Shown here piece after piece: positions 17,726 to 25,732 of a DNA stretch of 64,000 bases; the stretch's first letter is position 1, and each line of letters opens with the position of its first letter. The position numbers were made by a program, and so were the translations under genes. Below the pieces are notes generated by a model. It saw only the letters and a list, made by a program, of their open reading frames with translations. It ran no database searches and was not told where the DNA came from. The stretch is from Tessaracoccus timonensis (GTDB lineage: Bacteria > Actinomycetota > Actinomycetes > Propionibacteriales > Propionibacteriaceae): NCBI RefSeq assembly GCF_900343145.1, contig NZ_LT996886.1, positions 868,001 to 932,000 of the forward strand, read 5' to 3'.

Positions 17726-19064
17726 CATCACCGCTGGCGGCCACCATCACCACCACGTGACAACGGCAGATGGCGCCCAGGTGCCCGAGGGCACCCGCAT
17801 CGAGCCCGGCGCGCTGTGGCAGCCCACCGCACCCGCAAACGCGCGACTGTGGCTGGACGTTTCCCAGGGTGCCGCGGGCGACATGCTGCTCGCCGCGCTG
17901 ATCGACGCCGGCGCCGACGCGGCGAGTGTTGCCGCGGTGCTGGAACTCATCGCGCCAGGCAAGCTGCACCTCCAGCAGCGGCGCGTGGAGCGCGGGCCGT
18001 TCGCCGCGTGCAAGGTGGATGTGATCGCCGACGAGCCCAACCCACCGGTGCGGCATCTCGCTGATGTCGAGGCCATGCTCGCCGTCGACGGCGTGCCCGA
18101 GGCGACGCGCTCCCTCGCCCTCAGCGCCTTCCGCCTGCTGGCCGAGGCCGAGGCGCACGTGCACGGCATGTCCGTCGAGGATGTGCACTTCCACGAGGTG
18201 GGGGCGCTGGACTCCATCGGCGACATCGTCGGCGTCGCGGAGGCGGTGCGCACGCTGCAGGTGGCGCGCACGTCGTGCTCGACGGTGACCGTCGGCGCTG
18301 GTCACGTGCACACCCAGCACGGCAACCTGAGCGTGCCGCCGCCGGCGGTGCTGCAGCTTGCGGTGGGCTGGGACATCGAGGCTGGCGGGCCGGAGGACGT
18401 CGGCGAACTGTGCACCCCCACCGGGCTCGCGCTGCTGCGGGCCATGTGCGACGAGCAGGAGACGCTGCCGCGTATGCGGGTGGCCGCGGTGGGTGTCGGG
18501 GCAGGTACCAGGGTGCGCCAAGACCGCGCCGGCGTGCTGCGGGCACTCATCGGGCGCGGAGGGGGCGACGTCGGGGCTGGGGAGGTGCAGGAGGTCTCGG
18601 CGAACGTCGACGACCTCGACCCCCGTCTGTGGCCCGACGTGCTGCGCCAGCTCCTAGACGCCGGGGCGCTCGACGCGTGGCTCACCCCCGTCGTGATGAA
18701 GAAGGGACGCCCGGCGCACGTCGTAACGGCACTCGCGACGCCCGACCGCACGCAGCAGGTGGCCGACGTGCTCCTTACGCACACATCGACCCTCGGCGTG
18801 CGCACGTCCGCACCGCTCACCCGGCGGGTGCTTCGTCGGGGTTGGGTGTCGGTGGATGTGGACGGCCACGAGGTGCGCATCAAGGTGGCCGGCAAGCCGG
18901 ATGCCGGCGTGATTACCCAAGCCACGCCCGAGTTCGTCGACGTCGAAACCCTCGCCACCGCGCTCGGCGTGCCGCAGCGGGTTGCGCTCACGCGGGCGCA
19001 GGCGGCGGCCTGGGATGCGAGGCTCAGGCCTGGTGCGCCGTGGCCGGAGGCAGCCGATGAATGA
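17718..19064 (+). CDS. larC: LarC, nickel insertase for the pincer cofactor
   Basis: LarC inserts nickel into the dithio-precursor in a CTP-dependent step to complete the cofactor. This 448-residue protein is a single uninterrupted reading frame joining the LarC1-type (LWLDVSQGAAGDMLLAAL, about 39-56) and LarC2-type parts. In some lactobacilli the two are joined only by a programmed frameshift. An unusual run of five histidines at 9-13 could bind nickel. The ATG at 17718 has AAGGAG at 17705-17710; it starts inside the larB end. Its stop overlaps the LacI regulator gene by 8 bp. Confidence 0.92.
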   Translation: MHDITAGGHHHHHVTTADGAQVPEGTRIEPGALWQPTAPANARLWLDVSQGAAGDMLLAALIDAGADAASVAAVLELIAPGKLHLQQRRVERGPFAACKVDVIADEPNPPVRHLADVEAMLAVDGVPEATRSLALSAFRLLAEAEAHVHGMSVEDVHFHEVGALDSIGDIVGVAEAVRTLQVARTSCSTVTVGAGHVHTQHGNLSVPPPAVLQLAVGWDIEAGGPEDVGELCTPTGLALLRAMCDEQETLPRMRVAAVGVGAGTRVRQDRAGVLRALIGRGGGDVGAGEVQEVSANVDDLDPRLWPDVLRQLLDAGALDAWLTPVVMKKGRPAHVVTALATPDRTQQVADVLLTHTSTLGVRTSAPLTRRVLRRGWVSVDVDGHEVRIKVAGKPDAGVITQATPEFVDVETLATALGVPQRVALTRAQAAAWDARLRPGAPWPEAADE

Positions 19065-20082
19065 TGCCCAGCCCGAGCGCAAGCGGCGCAAGCGGGTGAC
19101 GATCTACGACATTGCGGAGGCGGCGGGAGTGGCGCCGTCGACGGTGTCGCGCACCTTCGCGCGCCCTGGCCGGGTCGGCGCGGAGACCGCCGAGCACGTT
19201 CGCGCCACCGCGCGGCGACTCGGCTACCGGGAGCGGCCCGTCGCGCGCGGCTACGACGACGCATCACGGAAGACGCTGGGAATCGTCGTCGCCGACGCCG
19301 CGAACCCGGTGTTTGCGCACATCATGAAGGGATTCCAGCTGGAGGCCGCGCGCCACGGCTACTCGGTGCTGCTCCTCGACACGCAGGAAGACGCCCAAAT
19401 AGAGCGCCAAGAGATCGACCGCCTCGCACCACTCGTCGACGGGCTGGCGCTCGGCGCGTCGAGGCTGAGCGACTCCGCGATCATGCAGATCGTCAAGATC
19501 CGACCCGTGGTGAGCGTGAACCGCGTGATCGCGGGGCTGCCGTCGGTGATCGCCGACACCGCCCGCGGCATGCACACAGTTGTCACCCACCTCGCCGCGC
19601 TCGGCCACACCCGATTCACGTACCTGCCGGGGCCGGCGGCGTCATGGGCCGACGGCGTGCGCTGGCGGGGAATATCTGAGGCGTGCCACCAGCTGGATCT
19701 GGTGTGCCGCCGCGTGCAGCCGCAGCGCCCATCGCTCGACGGCGGAGTCGCCGCGTACCGTGAGTGGATGAACCACCGCACCACCGCCGTCATCGCGTAC
19801 AACGACATGATGGCCATCGGATTCATGAAGGCCTGTCAACGTGATGGCCTGCTGGTTCCCGACGATGTGTCCGTCGTGGGCGTCGACAACTCCATCTCGT
19901 CGGTGCTGACCACACCAACCCTCACCAGCGTGGCGCCGTCCACGTCGGAAATCGGCGGGCGCGCGGCCCGCGCCCTCATCTCGCAACTACAACACCGGTC
20001 GTCCCCGAGCGCGGAGACGATCGTCGTCCCAATGCAACTGCACAGCCGGGAGAGCACAGCCGCACCCGGTCACCGTCAATGA
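19057..20082 (+). CDS. LacI-family transcriptional regulator
   Basis: A 341-residue repressor: N-terminal helix-turn-helix at about 15-38 (VTIYDIAEAAGVAPSTVSR), hinge, then a periplasmic-binding-protein-like sensor domain. It overlaps larC upstream and is followed after 15 bp by uxaC, so it sits in the middle of the operon joining cofactor synthesis to uronate breakdown. It probably controls this operon in response to a sugar acid. The ATG at 19057 is favoured over the upstream frame, which is antisense-like low-complexity sequence inside larC. Confidence 0.9.
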   Translation: MNDAQPERKRRKRVTIYDIAEAAGVAPSTVSRTFARPGRVGAETAEHVRATARRLGYRERPVARGYDDASRKTLGIVVADAANPVFAHIMKGFQLEAARHGYSVLLLDTQEDAQIERQEIDRLAPLVDGLALGASRLSDSAIMQIVKIRPVVSVNRVIAGLPSVIADTARGMHTVVTHLAALGHTRFTYLPGPAASWADGVRWRGISEACHQLDLVCRRVQPQRPSLDGGVAAYREWMNHRTTAVIAYNDMMAIGFMKACQRDGLLVPDDVSVVGVDNSISSVLTTPTLTSVAPSTSEIGGRAARALISQLQHRSSPSAETIVVPMQLHSRESTAAPGHRQ

Positions 20083-20097
20083 ATAGGAGCCCGAGCT

Positions 20098-21534
20098 ATG
20101 TCAACACCGCTGACCCTCCACCCAGACCGCCTCTTCCCCGCCGAGCCATCCGTGCGCGCCATCGCCCGCGAGCTGTATGCCGAGGTGGCGGAGCTGCCCA
20201 TCATCTCGCCGCACGGGCACGTGCCGGTGGAGTGGCTCGCCGACGATGCCCCGTTCGCCGACCCGACGTCGCTGCTGCTCACCCCCGACCACTACACCAA
20301 CCGCATCCTGCACGCCGTCGCCGGCGTGGAGCTGGCGCAGCTCGGGGTGCCGGTGGGCAGCCCGATGACGCCGGAGGCCGCGCGCGAGGCCTTCCGCATC
20401 TTCTGCGCGAACTGGAAGGTGTTTCGTGGTACGCAGGTGCAGTTCTGGTTTGAGAGCCAGTTCGTCGACGTGTTCGGCGTCGATGTGCGCCCGTCGGCGG
20501 AGTCGGCGGACGAGATCTACGACCACATCTCCGCCTGCCTCGCCCGCGGCGAGTACCGCCCGCGCGCGTTGTACCGTCGGTTCAACATTGCCGCGCTGGC
20601 TACCACCGATGACCCCTGCGACAGTCTCGACGGGCACCGCGCGCTCGTCGACGATCCCGACTGGGATGGGCGCGTGATGCCCACCTTCCGCCCCGACCGG
20701 TACCTCGAGCCCGCCCGCGACGGGTTCGCCGCCCTCACTGCGGCGCTCGGCGAAGCGGCTGGGATGGAGATCGGCAGCTACGCCGACCACGTCGAGGCCA
20801 TGCGCCGGCGCCGGCAGTACTTCAAGGAGCACGGCGCGGTGTCGTCGGACCACTCTCACCGCGACGCCCGCTGCGAGCGTGTCGACGACGCGGAGGCCGA
20901 GCGCTTGTTCGCGGCGGCGCTGGCCGGCGAGATCTCGTCTGAGGAGGGCGACGTGCTGCGTCGGCACATGGTGAATGACCAAGCCAGGCTGGCTTGCGAG
21001 GACGGGCTCGTGATGACGCTGCACCCGGCGGTGTTCCGCAACCACGACTCCGCCGCGCTGGCCCGCTACGGCGCCGACGTGGGCGGCGACGTGCCGCTGT
21101 CGGTGGAGTTCGCGTCGGCGCTGCGGCCCATCCTCGACGCGTACGGCAACGCCGACGGCTTCCACCTGGTGGTGTTCACGATGGACGAGACGGTGTACTC
21201 GCGCGAGCTGGCGCCGCTGGCCGGCTGGTACCGCGGCATGTACGTCGGCGCGCCGTGGTGGTTCATCGACGAGAACGACGCCATGATGCGCTACCGCCGC
21301 GCGACGACGGGGTACGGCACGCTGCAGAAGGGGTCGGGATTCATCGACGACACCCGCGCGTTCTGCTCCATCCCCGCCCGCCACGACGCTGCCCGCCGCG
21401 TCGATTGTGCGTTCCTCGCCGGGCTGGTCGCTGAGCACCGCCTCGCGCTCGACGAGGCCCGCGACACCGCCATCGACCTCGTCGTCGCCCAGCCCCAGCG
21501 GGCCTTCAAGCTGCAGGACCCGGTGGTTGAGTAG
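20098..21534 (+). CDS. uxaC: Uronate (glucuronate) isomerase
   Basis: Converts D-glucuronate to D-fructuronate (or galacturonate to tagaturonate). The 478-residue protein belongs to the amidohydrolase-like uronate isomerases, with the metal motif HGH at 39-41 in ISPHGHVPVEWL, and later blocks such as FNIAALATTDDPCDSLDGH and HSHRDARC. AGGAG at 20085-20089 supports the start. The last three residues (VVE) and the stop come from an R4 repeat that begins at the gene end. Part of the lar-lacI-uxa operon. Confidence 0.94.
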   Translation: MSTPLTLHPDRLFPAEPSVRAIARELYAEVAELPIISPHGHVPVEWLADDAPFADPTSLLLTPDHYTNRILHAVAGVELAQLGVPVGSPMTPEAAREAFRIFCANWKVFRGTQVQFWFESQFVDVFGVDVRPSAESADEIYDHISACLARGEYRPRALYRRFNIAALATTDDPCDSLDGHRALVDDPDWDGRVMPTFRPDRYLEPARDGFAALTAALGEAAGMEIGSYADHVEAMRRRRQYFKEHGAVSSDHSHRDARCERVDDAEAERLFAAALAGEISSEEGDVLRRHMVNDQARLACEDGLVMTLHPAVFRNHDSAALARYGADVGGDVPLSVEFASALRPILDAYGNADGFHLVVFTMDETVYSRELAPLAGWYRGMYVGAPWWFIDENDAMMRYRRATTGYGTLQKGSGFIDDTRAFCSIPARHDAARRVDCAFLAGLVAEHRLALDEARDTAIDLVVAQPQRAFKLQDPVVE

Positions 21535-21640
21535 CCACCGAAGGTGGCGTATCGAAACCACCCATCGATGGTTGAGTAGCCCACCTCTCCCACCGATGGT
21601 TGAGTAGCAGCGAAGCCGCGTATCGAAACCATCCCCACCC
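21522..21640. repeat. R4 repeat cluster at the uxaC end
   Basis: Two or three R4 units of the form CCGGTGGTTGAGTAGC...stem...GTATCGAAACCACC, at about 21522-21564 and 21567-21640 (the middle one lacks the right half). The first unit encodes the last residues and TAG stop of uxaC. R4-type repeats also fill 42417-42870. Each unit can fold as a short hairpin. Confidence 0.8.
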
Positions 21641-21675
21641 CATCCCCACACCCCGAGACCCAGGAAAGGAACACC

Positions 21676-23058
21676 ATGACCACCCTCACTCGCGCCACCC
21701 ACGGCCGCCCCGCTGCTCCGGTGAAGATTGTGCACCTCGGGCTCGGCAACTTCATGCGCGCCCACCAGGCCTGGTACACCGAGCACGCCACCGACGCCGA
21801 CGAGTGGGGCATCGCCGCGTTCACCGGCCGGCGCCCCACTATGGCCGAGGTGCTCTCTCCGCAGGACGGGCTGTACACGCTCATCACGAAGGGCCCCGAC
21901 GGCGACGCGTTCGACGTGATCTCCAGCATCTCCGCTGTGCATCCCGCCGACGATCTCGCCGCGCTCGTCGGCTACTTCACCTCCCCTGAGCTGGCGGTGG
22001 TGACCTCGACCGTCACCGAGGCCGGCTACTGCCGCCGCGATGACGGCGGCCTCGACACCGAGCGCGACGAGGTCGCGGCAGACCTCACCGCCGTGAGGGG
22101 CGCCGTCGGGGATGGGGTGGATGCGCTCGCCGGGCTGCAGCTCGCGACGGCACCGGTGCGGGTGACTGCTGCGCTGGCAGCCCGACGCGCCGCCGGGCTG
22201 GGTGGGCTCACCGTCTTGCCCTGCGACAACCTCCCCGACAACGGCGCCGCCTTCGGCCGCGTCGTGCGCGACGCCGCGCTCGCCGTCGACGAGGAACTCG
22301 CGGCGTGGATCGACGAGAACGTGTCGTTCGCGACGTGCATGGTCGACCGCATCACGCCCGCCACCACCGACGACGAGATCGCCGCCGTCGAGAAGTCAGA
22401 GGGCTACCACGACGCGTCGCCCGTGCCCACGGAGCCGTTCAGCGAGTGGGTCATCGCGGGCGACTTCCCGGCCGGGCGGCCAGCCTGGGAGTCGGCGGGG
22501 GCGACGATCGTCGACGACGTGGAGCCCTACGAGCAGCGCAAGCTGTGGATGCTGAATGGGTCGCACTCGCTGATGGCGTACGCCGGGCCGATTCTGGGCT
22601 TGGAGACGGTGTGCGACGGCATCAACGACCCGCGGCTGCGCGAGCTGGTGCAGCAGTGGTGGCGCGAGGCCGGGCCGGGGCTCAGCGTGGCGTGGGAGGA
22701 GTACGCGGAGGCTCTCACGGAGCGCTACGAGAACCCGAACATCCGGCATCTGCTCGCGCAGATCGCTGCCGACGGTTCGCAGAAGATTCCTGTGCGGATT
22801 GTGCCGACCCTGCGTCGTCTCCGTGAGGCCGGCGAGATGCCGACGGCGGCCGTCACCGCCGTCGCGGCGTGGCTGCTGCATCTGCGCGGTGAGGGCTCGC
22901 CAATCAAGGACGCCGCCGAGGATAAGGTGAAGGCACTTGTCGGAGGCACGTTACGAGAGGACGCCGCCCGAGTGGTGGCCTTCGCCTCGCCCGAACTCGC
23001 CAGCGACGACGCCCTCATCGACGCCGTCGCCGAAGCCGCCGAGGGGCTGCTGAGCTAA
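21676..23058 (+). CDS. uxuB: Fructuronate reductase / mannitol dehydrogenase family (UxuB-like)
   Basis: Reduces D-fructuronate to D-mannonate with NADH. The 460-residue protein has the N-terminal Rossmann start HLGLGNFMRAHQAWYT, CDNLPDNG at about 183-190, and the polyol-dehydrogenase active site KLWMLNGSHS with Lys289, Asn294 and His297. The start at 21676 has AGGAAAGGA directly upstream. It lies next to uxaC, which supports UxuB over mannitol or tagaturonate activity. Its last 28 bases and the downstream R1 repeat recur after the PIN toxin gene 1.2 kb further on. Confidence 0.9.
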   Translation: MTTLTRATHGRPAAPVKIVHLGLGNFMRAHQAWYTEHATDADEWGIAAFTGRRPTMAEVLSPQDGLYTLITKGPDGDAFDVISSISAVHPADDLAALVGYFTSPELAVVTSTVTEAGYCRRDDGGLDTERDEVAADLTAVRGAVGDGVDALAGLQLATAPVRVTAALAARRAAGLGGLTVLPCDNLPDNGAAFGRVVRDAALAVDEELAAWIDENVSFATCMVDRITPATTDDEIAAVEKSEGYHDASPVPTEPFSEWVIAGDFPAGRPAWESAGATIVDDVEPYEQRKLWMLNGSHSLMAYAGPILGLETVCDGINDPRLRELVQQWWREAGPGLSVAWEEYAEALTERYENPNIRHLLAQIAADGSQKIPVRIVPTLRRLREAGEMPTAAVTAVAAWLLHLRGEGSPIKDAAEDKVKALVGGTLREDAARVVAFASPELASDDALIDAVAEAAEGLLS

Positions 23059-23154
23059 GGGGGTCTCCGCGCCGAGCTAACCCGATATCCACACGCGTTT
23101 GCCGAAAAGGCCCAAAATCGCCGATCTGAGCAAACGAATGTGGATATCGGGTTA
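23031..23154 (+). repeat. 124-bp direct repeat, left copy (uxuB end + R1)
   Basis: Covers the last codons of uxuB, a GGGGGTCTCCGCGCC spacer and R1 copy 3. A near-identical segment lies at 24261-24384 after the PIN gene, with a few substitutions and one indel in the coding end. The two copies bracket the HTH/PIN module exactly. Confidence 0.85.
23077..23154. repeat. R1 palindromic repeat, copy 3
   Basis: A 78-bp R1 inverted repeat just after uxuB. Its core from the left arm to the right arm is identical to copy 4 at 24306 and differs from copies 1 and 2 in the centre. Confidence 0.88.
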
Positions 23155-23185
23155 CCCCACGCAAGCAACCACACCCGTTTTCGTT

Positions 23186-23200
23186 TATTTCGAATAATGT
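23186..23200 (+). promoter_or_regulatory. Promoter -10 and palindrome before the HTH/PIN module
   Basis: TATTTCGAATA (23186-23196) is a small AT-rich palindrome that overlaps a TAATGT -10-like hexamer (23195-23200), 11 bases before the ATG. This suggests a nearly leaderless, self-repressed toxin-antitoxin promoter. Inferred from position only. Confidence 0.4.
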
Positions 23201-23211
23201 ACGCTGGGTGC

Positions 23212-23718
23212 ATGACCACCGACACTGCCCCACACACGGTCTTTCCGCCCGACGATCTCGGCCCGCTGGATGATCTCTCGTTGTTTCTTGAACAATCCCC
23301 TCAACCAGCAGCGCTGCTCGGCCCGGACGGACAACAGGTCCCGTTACCGATGGAGGCGTATCGCATTCTGTTAGACGTAGTCACTGCAATGCGCCAAGGC
23401 CAGGCCATCACCATTGCCCCGCAGGAGCAACAGCTCACCACACAGCAAGCTGCGGACCATCTCGGGATCAGCCGCCCAACGTTGGTTCAGCTCCTCGAAT
23501 CAGGCCAGCTTCCGTTCACCAAGTTGCCGGGTAGCCGTCATCGGCGCGTGCTTCTCAAAGATGTTCTCCGCTATCAGCAAGACATGCGCCTCGCTCGAAA
23601 AGCAACGCTGGACCAGCTCACTGCGGAAGCCCAATCCGATGGCTTGCTCGACGCACCCGCAACTGACTACCGAACCGCATTACGCAAGACCCGACACAGC
23701 AAGCGCCCGGAGAGCTGA
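23212..23718 (+). CDS. Excisionase-type helix-turn-helix antitoxin
   Basis: A 168-residue protein. The acidic N-terminal 60 residues are without known fold. Then LTTQQAADHLGISRPTLVQL (about 76-95) and the wing with SRHRR form an excisionase/MerR-like helix-turn-helix. A charged C-terminal tail could bind the toxin. It ends 3 bp before the PIN gene. Such HTH-PIN pairs act as toxin-antitoxin modules. GC content is lower than in uxuB, which fits acquisition from elsewhere. Confidence 0.8.
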   Translation: MTTDTAPHTVFPPDDLGPLDDLSLFLEQSPQPAALLGPDGQQVPLPMEAYRILLDVVTAMRQGQAITIAPQEQQLTTQQAADHLGISRPTLVQLLESGQLPFTKLPGSRHRRVLLKDVLRYQQDMRLARKATLDQLTAEAQSDGLLDAPATDYRTALRKTRHSKRPES

Positions 23719-23721
23719 GTC

Positions 23722-24288
23722 GTGGCGCGTTTCTCAGCCTTCTTGGACACCTGCGTGCTGGTTCCAATCATTTCGACAGATGTACTGCTTCGTTTGGCCG
23801 ATGCGGGGCTCTATCGGCCTCTGTGGAGCAGCCGTGTCCTGGAAGAGTTGGAATCCGTACTCCTCGAACTCCACCCGAAGCTTGCCGACGGGGGCAAGGC
23901 AGCAAAACGGATCGCCGCCATGCACGCAAGTTTCCCCGATGCCACAGTCGCGCATTGGCAGCCCCTTGAGAATACGTTGGTTCTTCCTGACCCCGACGAC
24001 CGTCACGTACTCGCAGCGGCTATCCGAGGCAGGGCAGATGTGATCGTCACGAATAATGCACAAGACTTCCCTGCAGAGGTGCTGAAACCCCTCGGGCTAG
24101 ACACCAAGTCACTCGACGATTTCCTACTCGATCAGCTCGACCTGGCACCATCGCAAACCCTCACCGTCTTGCATGAACTAGCCCTCGCCGCCCAACGCCC
24201 GCCCCTCGATATCCGAGATGTGCTGACAGCACTGGTTCGGGCAGGAGCTGAGCGTTTCGTCGAAGCCGCAGAGGGGCTGCTCGCTTAG
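23722..24288 (+). CDS. PIN-domain toxin
   Basis: A 188-residue protein with an N-terminal PIN domain: Asp9 in FLDTCVLVP, Glu41/42 in VLEELES, and the acidic cluster LPDPDDRHVLAAA (Asp90-Asp93), then TNNAQDF. The role is presumably RNA cleavage. A GTG start at 23722 follows the antitoxin stop by 3 bp. The C-terminal residues EAAEGLLA, and the DNA encoding them, copy the end of uxuB, so the gene's tail seems to have been formed by recombination. The last 60 residues are helical and not part of the PIN core. Confidence 0.8.
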   Translation: MARFSAFLDTCVLVPIISTDVLLRLADAGLYRPLWSSRVLEELESVLLELHPKLADGGKAAKRIAAMHASFPDATVAHWQPLENTLVLPDPDDRHVLAAAIRGRADVIVTNNAQDFPAEVLKPLGLDTKSLDDFLLDQLDLAPSQTLTVLHELALAAQRPPLDIRDVLTALVRAGAERFVEAAEGLLA

Positions 24289-24384
24289 GGGGTCTCCGCG
24301 CCAAGCTAACCCGATATCCACACGCGTTTGCCGAAAAGGCCCAAAATCGCCGATCTGAGCAAACGAATGTGGATATCGGGTTAG
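24261..24384 (+). repeat. 124-bp direct repeat, right copy (PIN-gene end + R1)
   Basis: Right-hand partner of 23031-23154. It includes the last codons of the PIN gene, the GGGGGTCTCCGCGCC spacer and R1 copy 4 (24306-24384). Confidence 0.85.
24306..24384. repeat. R1 palindromic repeat, copy 4
   Basis: A 79-bp R1 inverted repeat with the same centre as copy 3. It lies between the PIN gene and the alpha/beta hydrolase gene. Confidence 0.88.
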
Positions 24385-24430
24385 CTGAGGTCTGCGCACA
24401 TACGTCGGCGCGGGGTAGTACCGTCGGTGT

Positions 24431-25282
24431 ATGGACGAGACCACTATCACCATCACCACCGACGACGGTACCGAGCTGCAGGTGTACCGCTGGGCGCCAG
24501 CGGGCAAGCCGAAGGCCGCCGTGCAGTTGCATCATGGGCTCGGCGAGCACGCCGGCCGCTACCGCCGGTTCGCGGAAGCCATCACCGCCGCCGGCTACCT
24601 CGTGTACGCACCTGACCAGCGCGCTTCGGGCCGCACCGCGAACGGCGAGTACGGCAACTGGGGCCCCGACGGCTGGGCGGGCTGGGCGCACGACTACGCC
24701 CTGGTCAATCAGCGCATCCGCGAGGACAACCCCGGCCTGAAAGTAGCGCTCTTCGGGCACTCACTGGGCTCCTTCGGCGCCCAGCACTACCTCCTCGAAC
24801 ACTCCGCCGACGTGGACGCCGTCGTGCTAAGCGGCACGGGCGACGTTGCGGTGTTCGCCCCGATGCTCGCCAGCGACGGTCCAGCCGCCCTCTCCGCATT
24901 CAACGCCCCCTTCGAGCACCGCACCGGATTCGAGTGGCTGAGCCGGGACGAGGCCGAGGTAGACAAGTACGTCGACGACCCGGCCTGCGGCTGGGCGGCC
25001 CCCGCCCCCGCTGGGCTCGCGAGCCTCGCCGATGCCGCCGACGATGCGAAACTCCAAGGCCTCACGAAGACGCTGCCCATACTGCTCATCTCGGGCACCC
25101 ACGACCCAGTGGGCGGCCAGGATGGCGACGGCGTGGAGACCACGGCACAGCGCTACAAGGATGCCGGCATGGAGCACGTCACCGTGAAGCTCTACCCCGA
25201 GGCCCGCCACGAGATCTTGAACGAACTGAACCGCGACGAGGTCACGCAGGACGTCATCGCGTTCCTCGATATCACCCTGTGA
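24431..25282 (+). CDS. Alpha/beta hydrolase, monoacylglycerol-lipase-like
   Basis: A 283-residue serine hydrolase of the Hydrolase_4 (monoglyceride lipase) type. The oxyanion region is LHHGLGEHAGRY (about 33-44). The nucleophile is Ser111 in FGHSLGSFG, with Asp225 in SGTHDPVG and His260 in PEARHEILNE completing the triad. There is no signal peptide, so it is probably cytoplasmic. Possible substrates are monoacylglycerols or lysophospholipids, not decidable here. The R1 copy lies just upstream; it is convergent with hspR. Confidence 0.88.
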   Translation: MDETTITITTDDGTELQVYRWAPAGKPKAAVQLHHGLGEHAGRYRRFAEAITAAGYLVYAPDQRASGRTANGEYGNWGPDGWAGWAHDYALVNQRIREDNPGLKVALFGHSLGSFGAQHYLLEHSADVDAVVLSGTGDVAVFAPMLASDGPAALSAFNAPFEHRTGFEWLSRDEAEVDKYVDDPACGWAAPAPAGLASLADAADDAKLQGLTKTLPILLISGTHDPVGGQDGDGVETTAQRYKDAGMEHVTVKLYPEARHEILNELNRDEVTQDVIAFLDITL

Positions 25283-25321
25283 CGGACGCGGCCGTTGCCA
25301 GCCGGCGCGCTCGCGGCGTTC

Positions 25322-25726
25322 TCAGCGCCAGCCGAGCTCGCGCGGCTGGTACCGCCCGTGATGGATGCCGCCGTAGCCGTCGGCGGTAAACAGCCTTGTC
25401 ATGCCGGTGCTCTGTAGGCGTTGCAGCGTTTCGCTGAGGCGTTCGATCTGGCCCTGCAGCGCCTCCACCTCGTCCTCAAGCGCGAGGATGCGACGAATCC
25501 CCTCCAGGTTGATGCCCTCTTCCTGCGAGAGCTGCTGGATATGCCTGAGCTTGGCCACGTCGTGCAGGGAATACCGACGCCCCCTCCCCCGCGCACGTTT
25601 GGGCACGACGAGGCCGAGCCTGTCGTAACCGCGCAGCGTTTGCGGGTGCATGTCCGCGAGTTCCGCCGCTATCGAGATAGGGAACACCGCGGCGTGGGGG
25701 TCGAACGGCTGGGGAAGGTTCTGCAT
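25322..25726 (-). CDS. hspR: HspR, MerR-family heat-shock repressor
   Basis: A 134-residue MerR-type repressor. The helix-turn-helix and wing are ISIAAELADMHPQTLRGYDR and RGRGRRYSLHD (about 18-58). A coiled coil (about 75-108) for dimerisation follows, then a basic/aromatic tail. HspR binds HAIR inverted repeats and represses the dnaK operon, using DnaK as co-repressor. It is last in dnaK-grpE-dnaJ-hspR, 6-9 bp after dnaJ. The start could be ATG 25726 or GTG 25729. Confidence 0.93.
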   Translation of the reverse strand: MQNLPQPFDPHAAVFPISIAAELADMHPQTLRGYDRLGLVVPKRARGRGRRYSLHDVAKLRHIQQLSQEEGINLEGIRRILALEDEVEALQGQIERLSETLQRLQSTGMTRLFTADGYGGIHHGRYQPRELGWR

Positions 25727-25732
25727 CACCGA

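Noticed and set aside
17740-17760. The five-His run in larC as vector tag contamination
   Set aside because: It has five rather than six His with mixed CAC/CAT codons, is placed after native LarC residues and within the larB-overlapping native context.
20101-21942. 613-codon minus-strand open frame
   Set aside because: Antisense to uxaC and uxuB, runs through R4 repeats, and its composition is that of a shadow frame.
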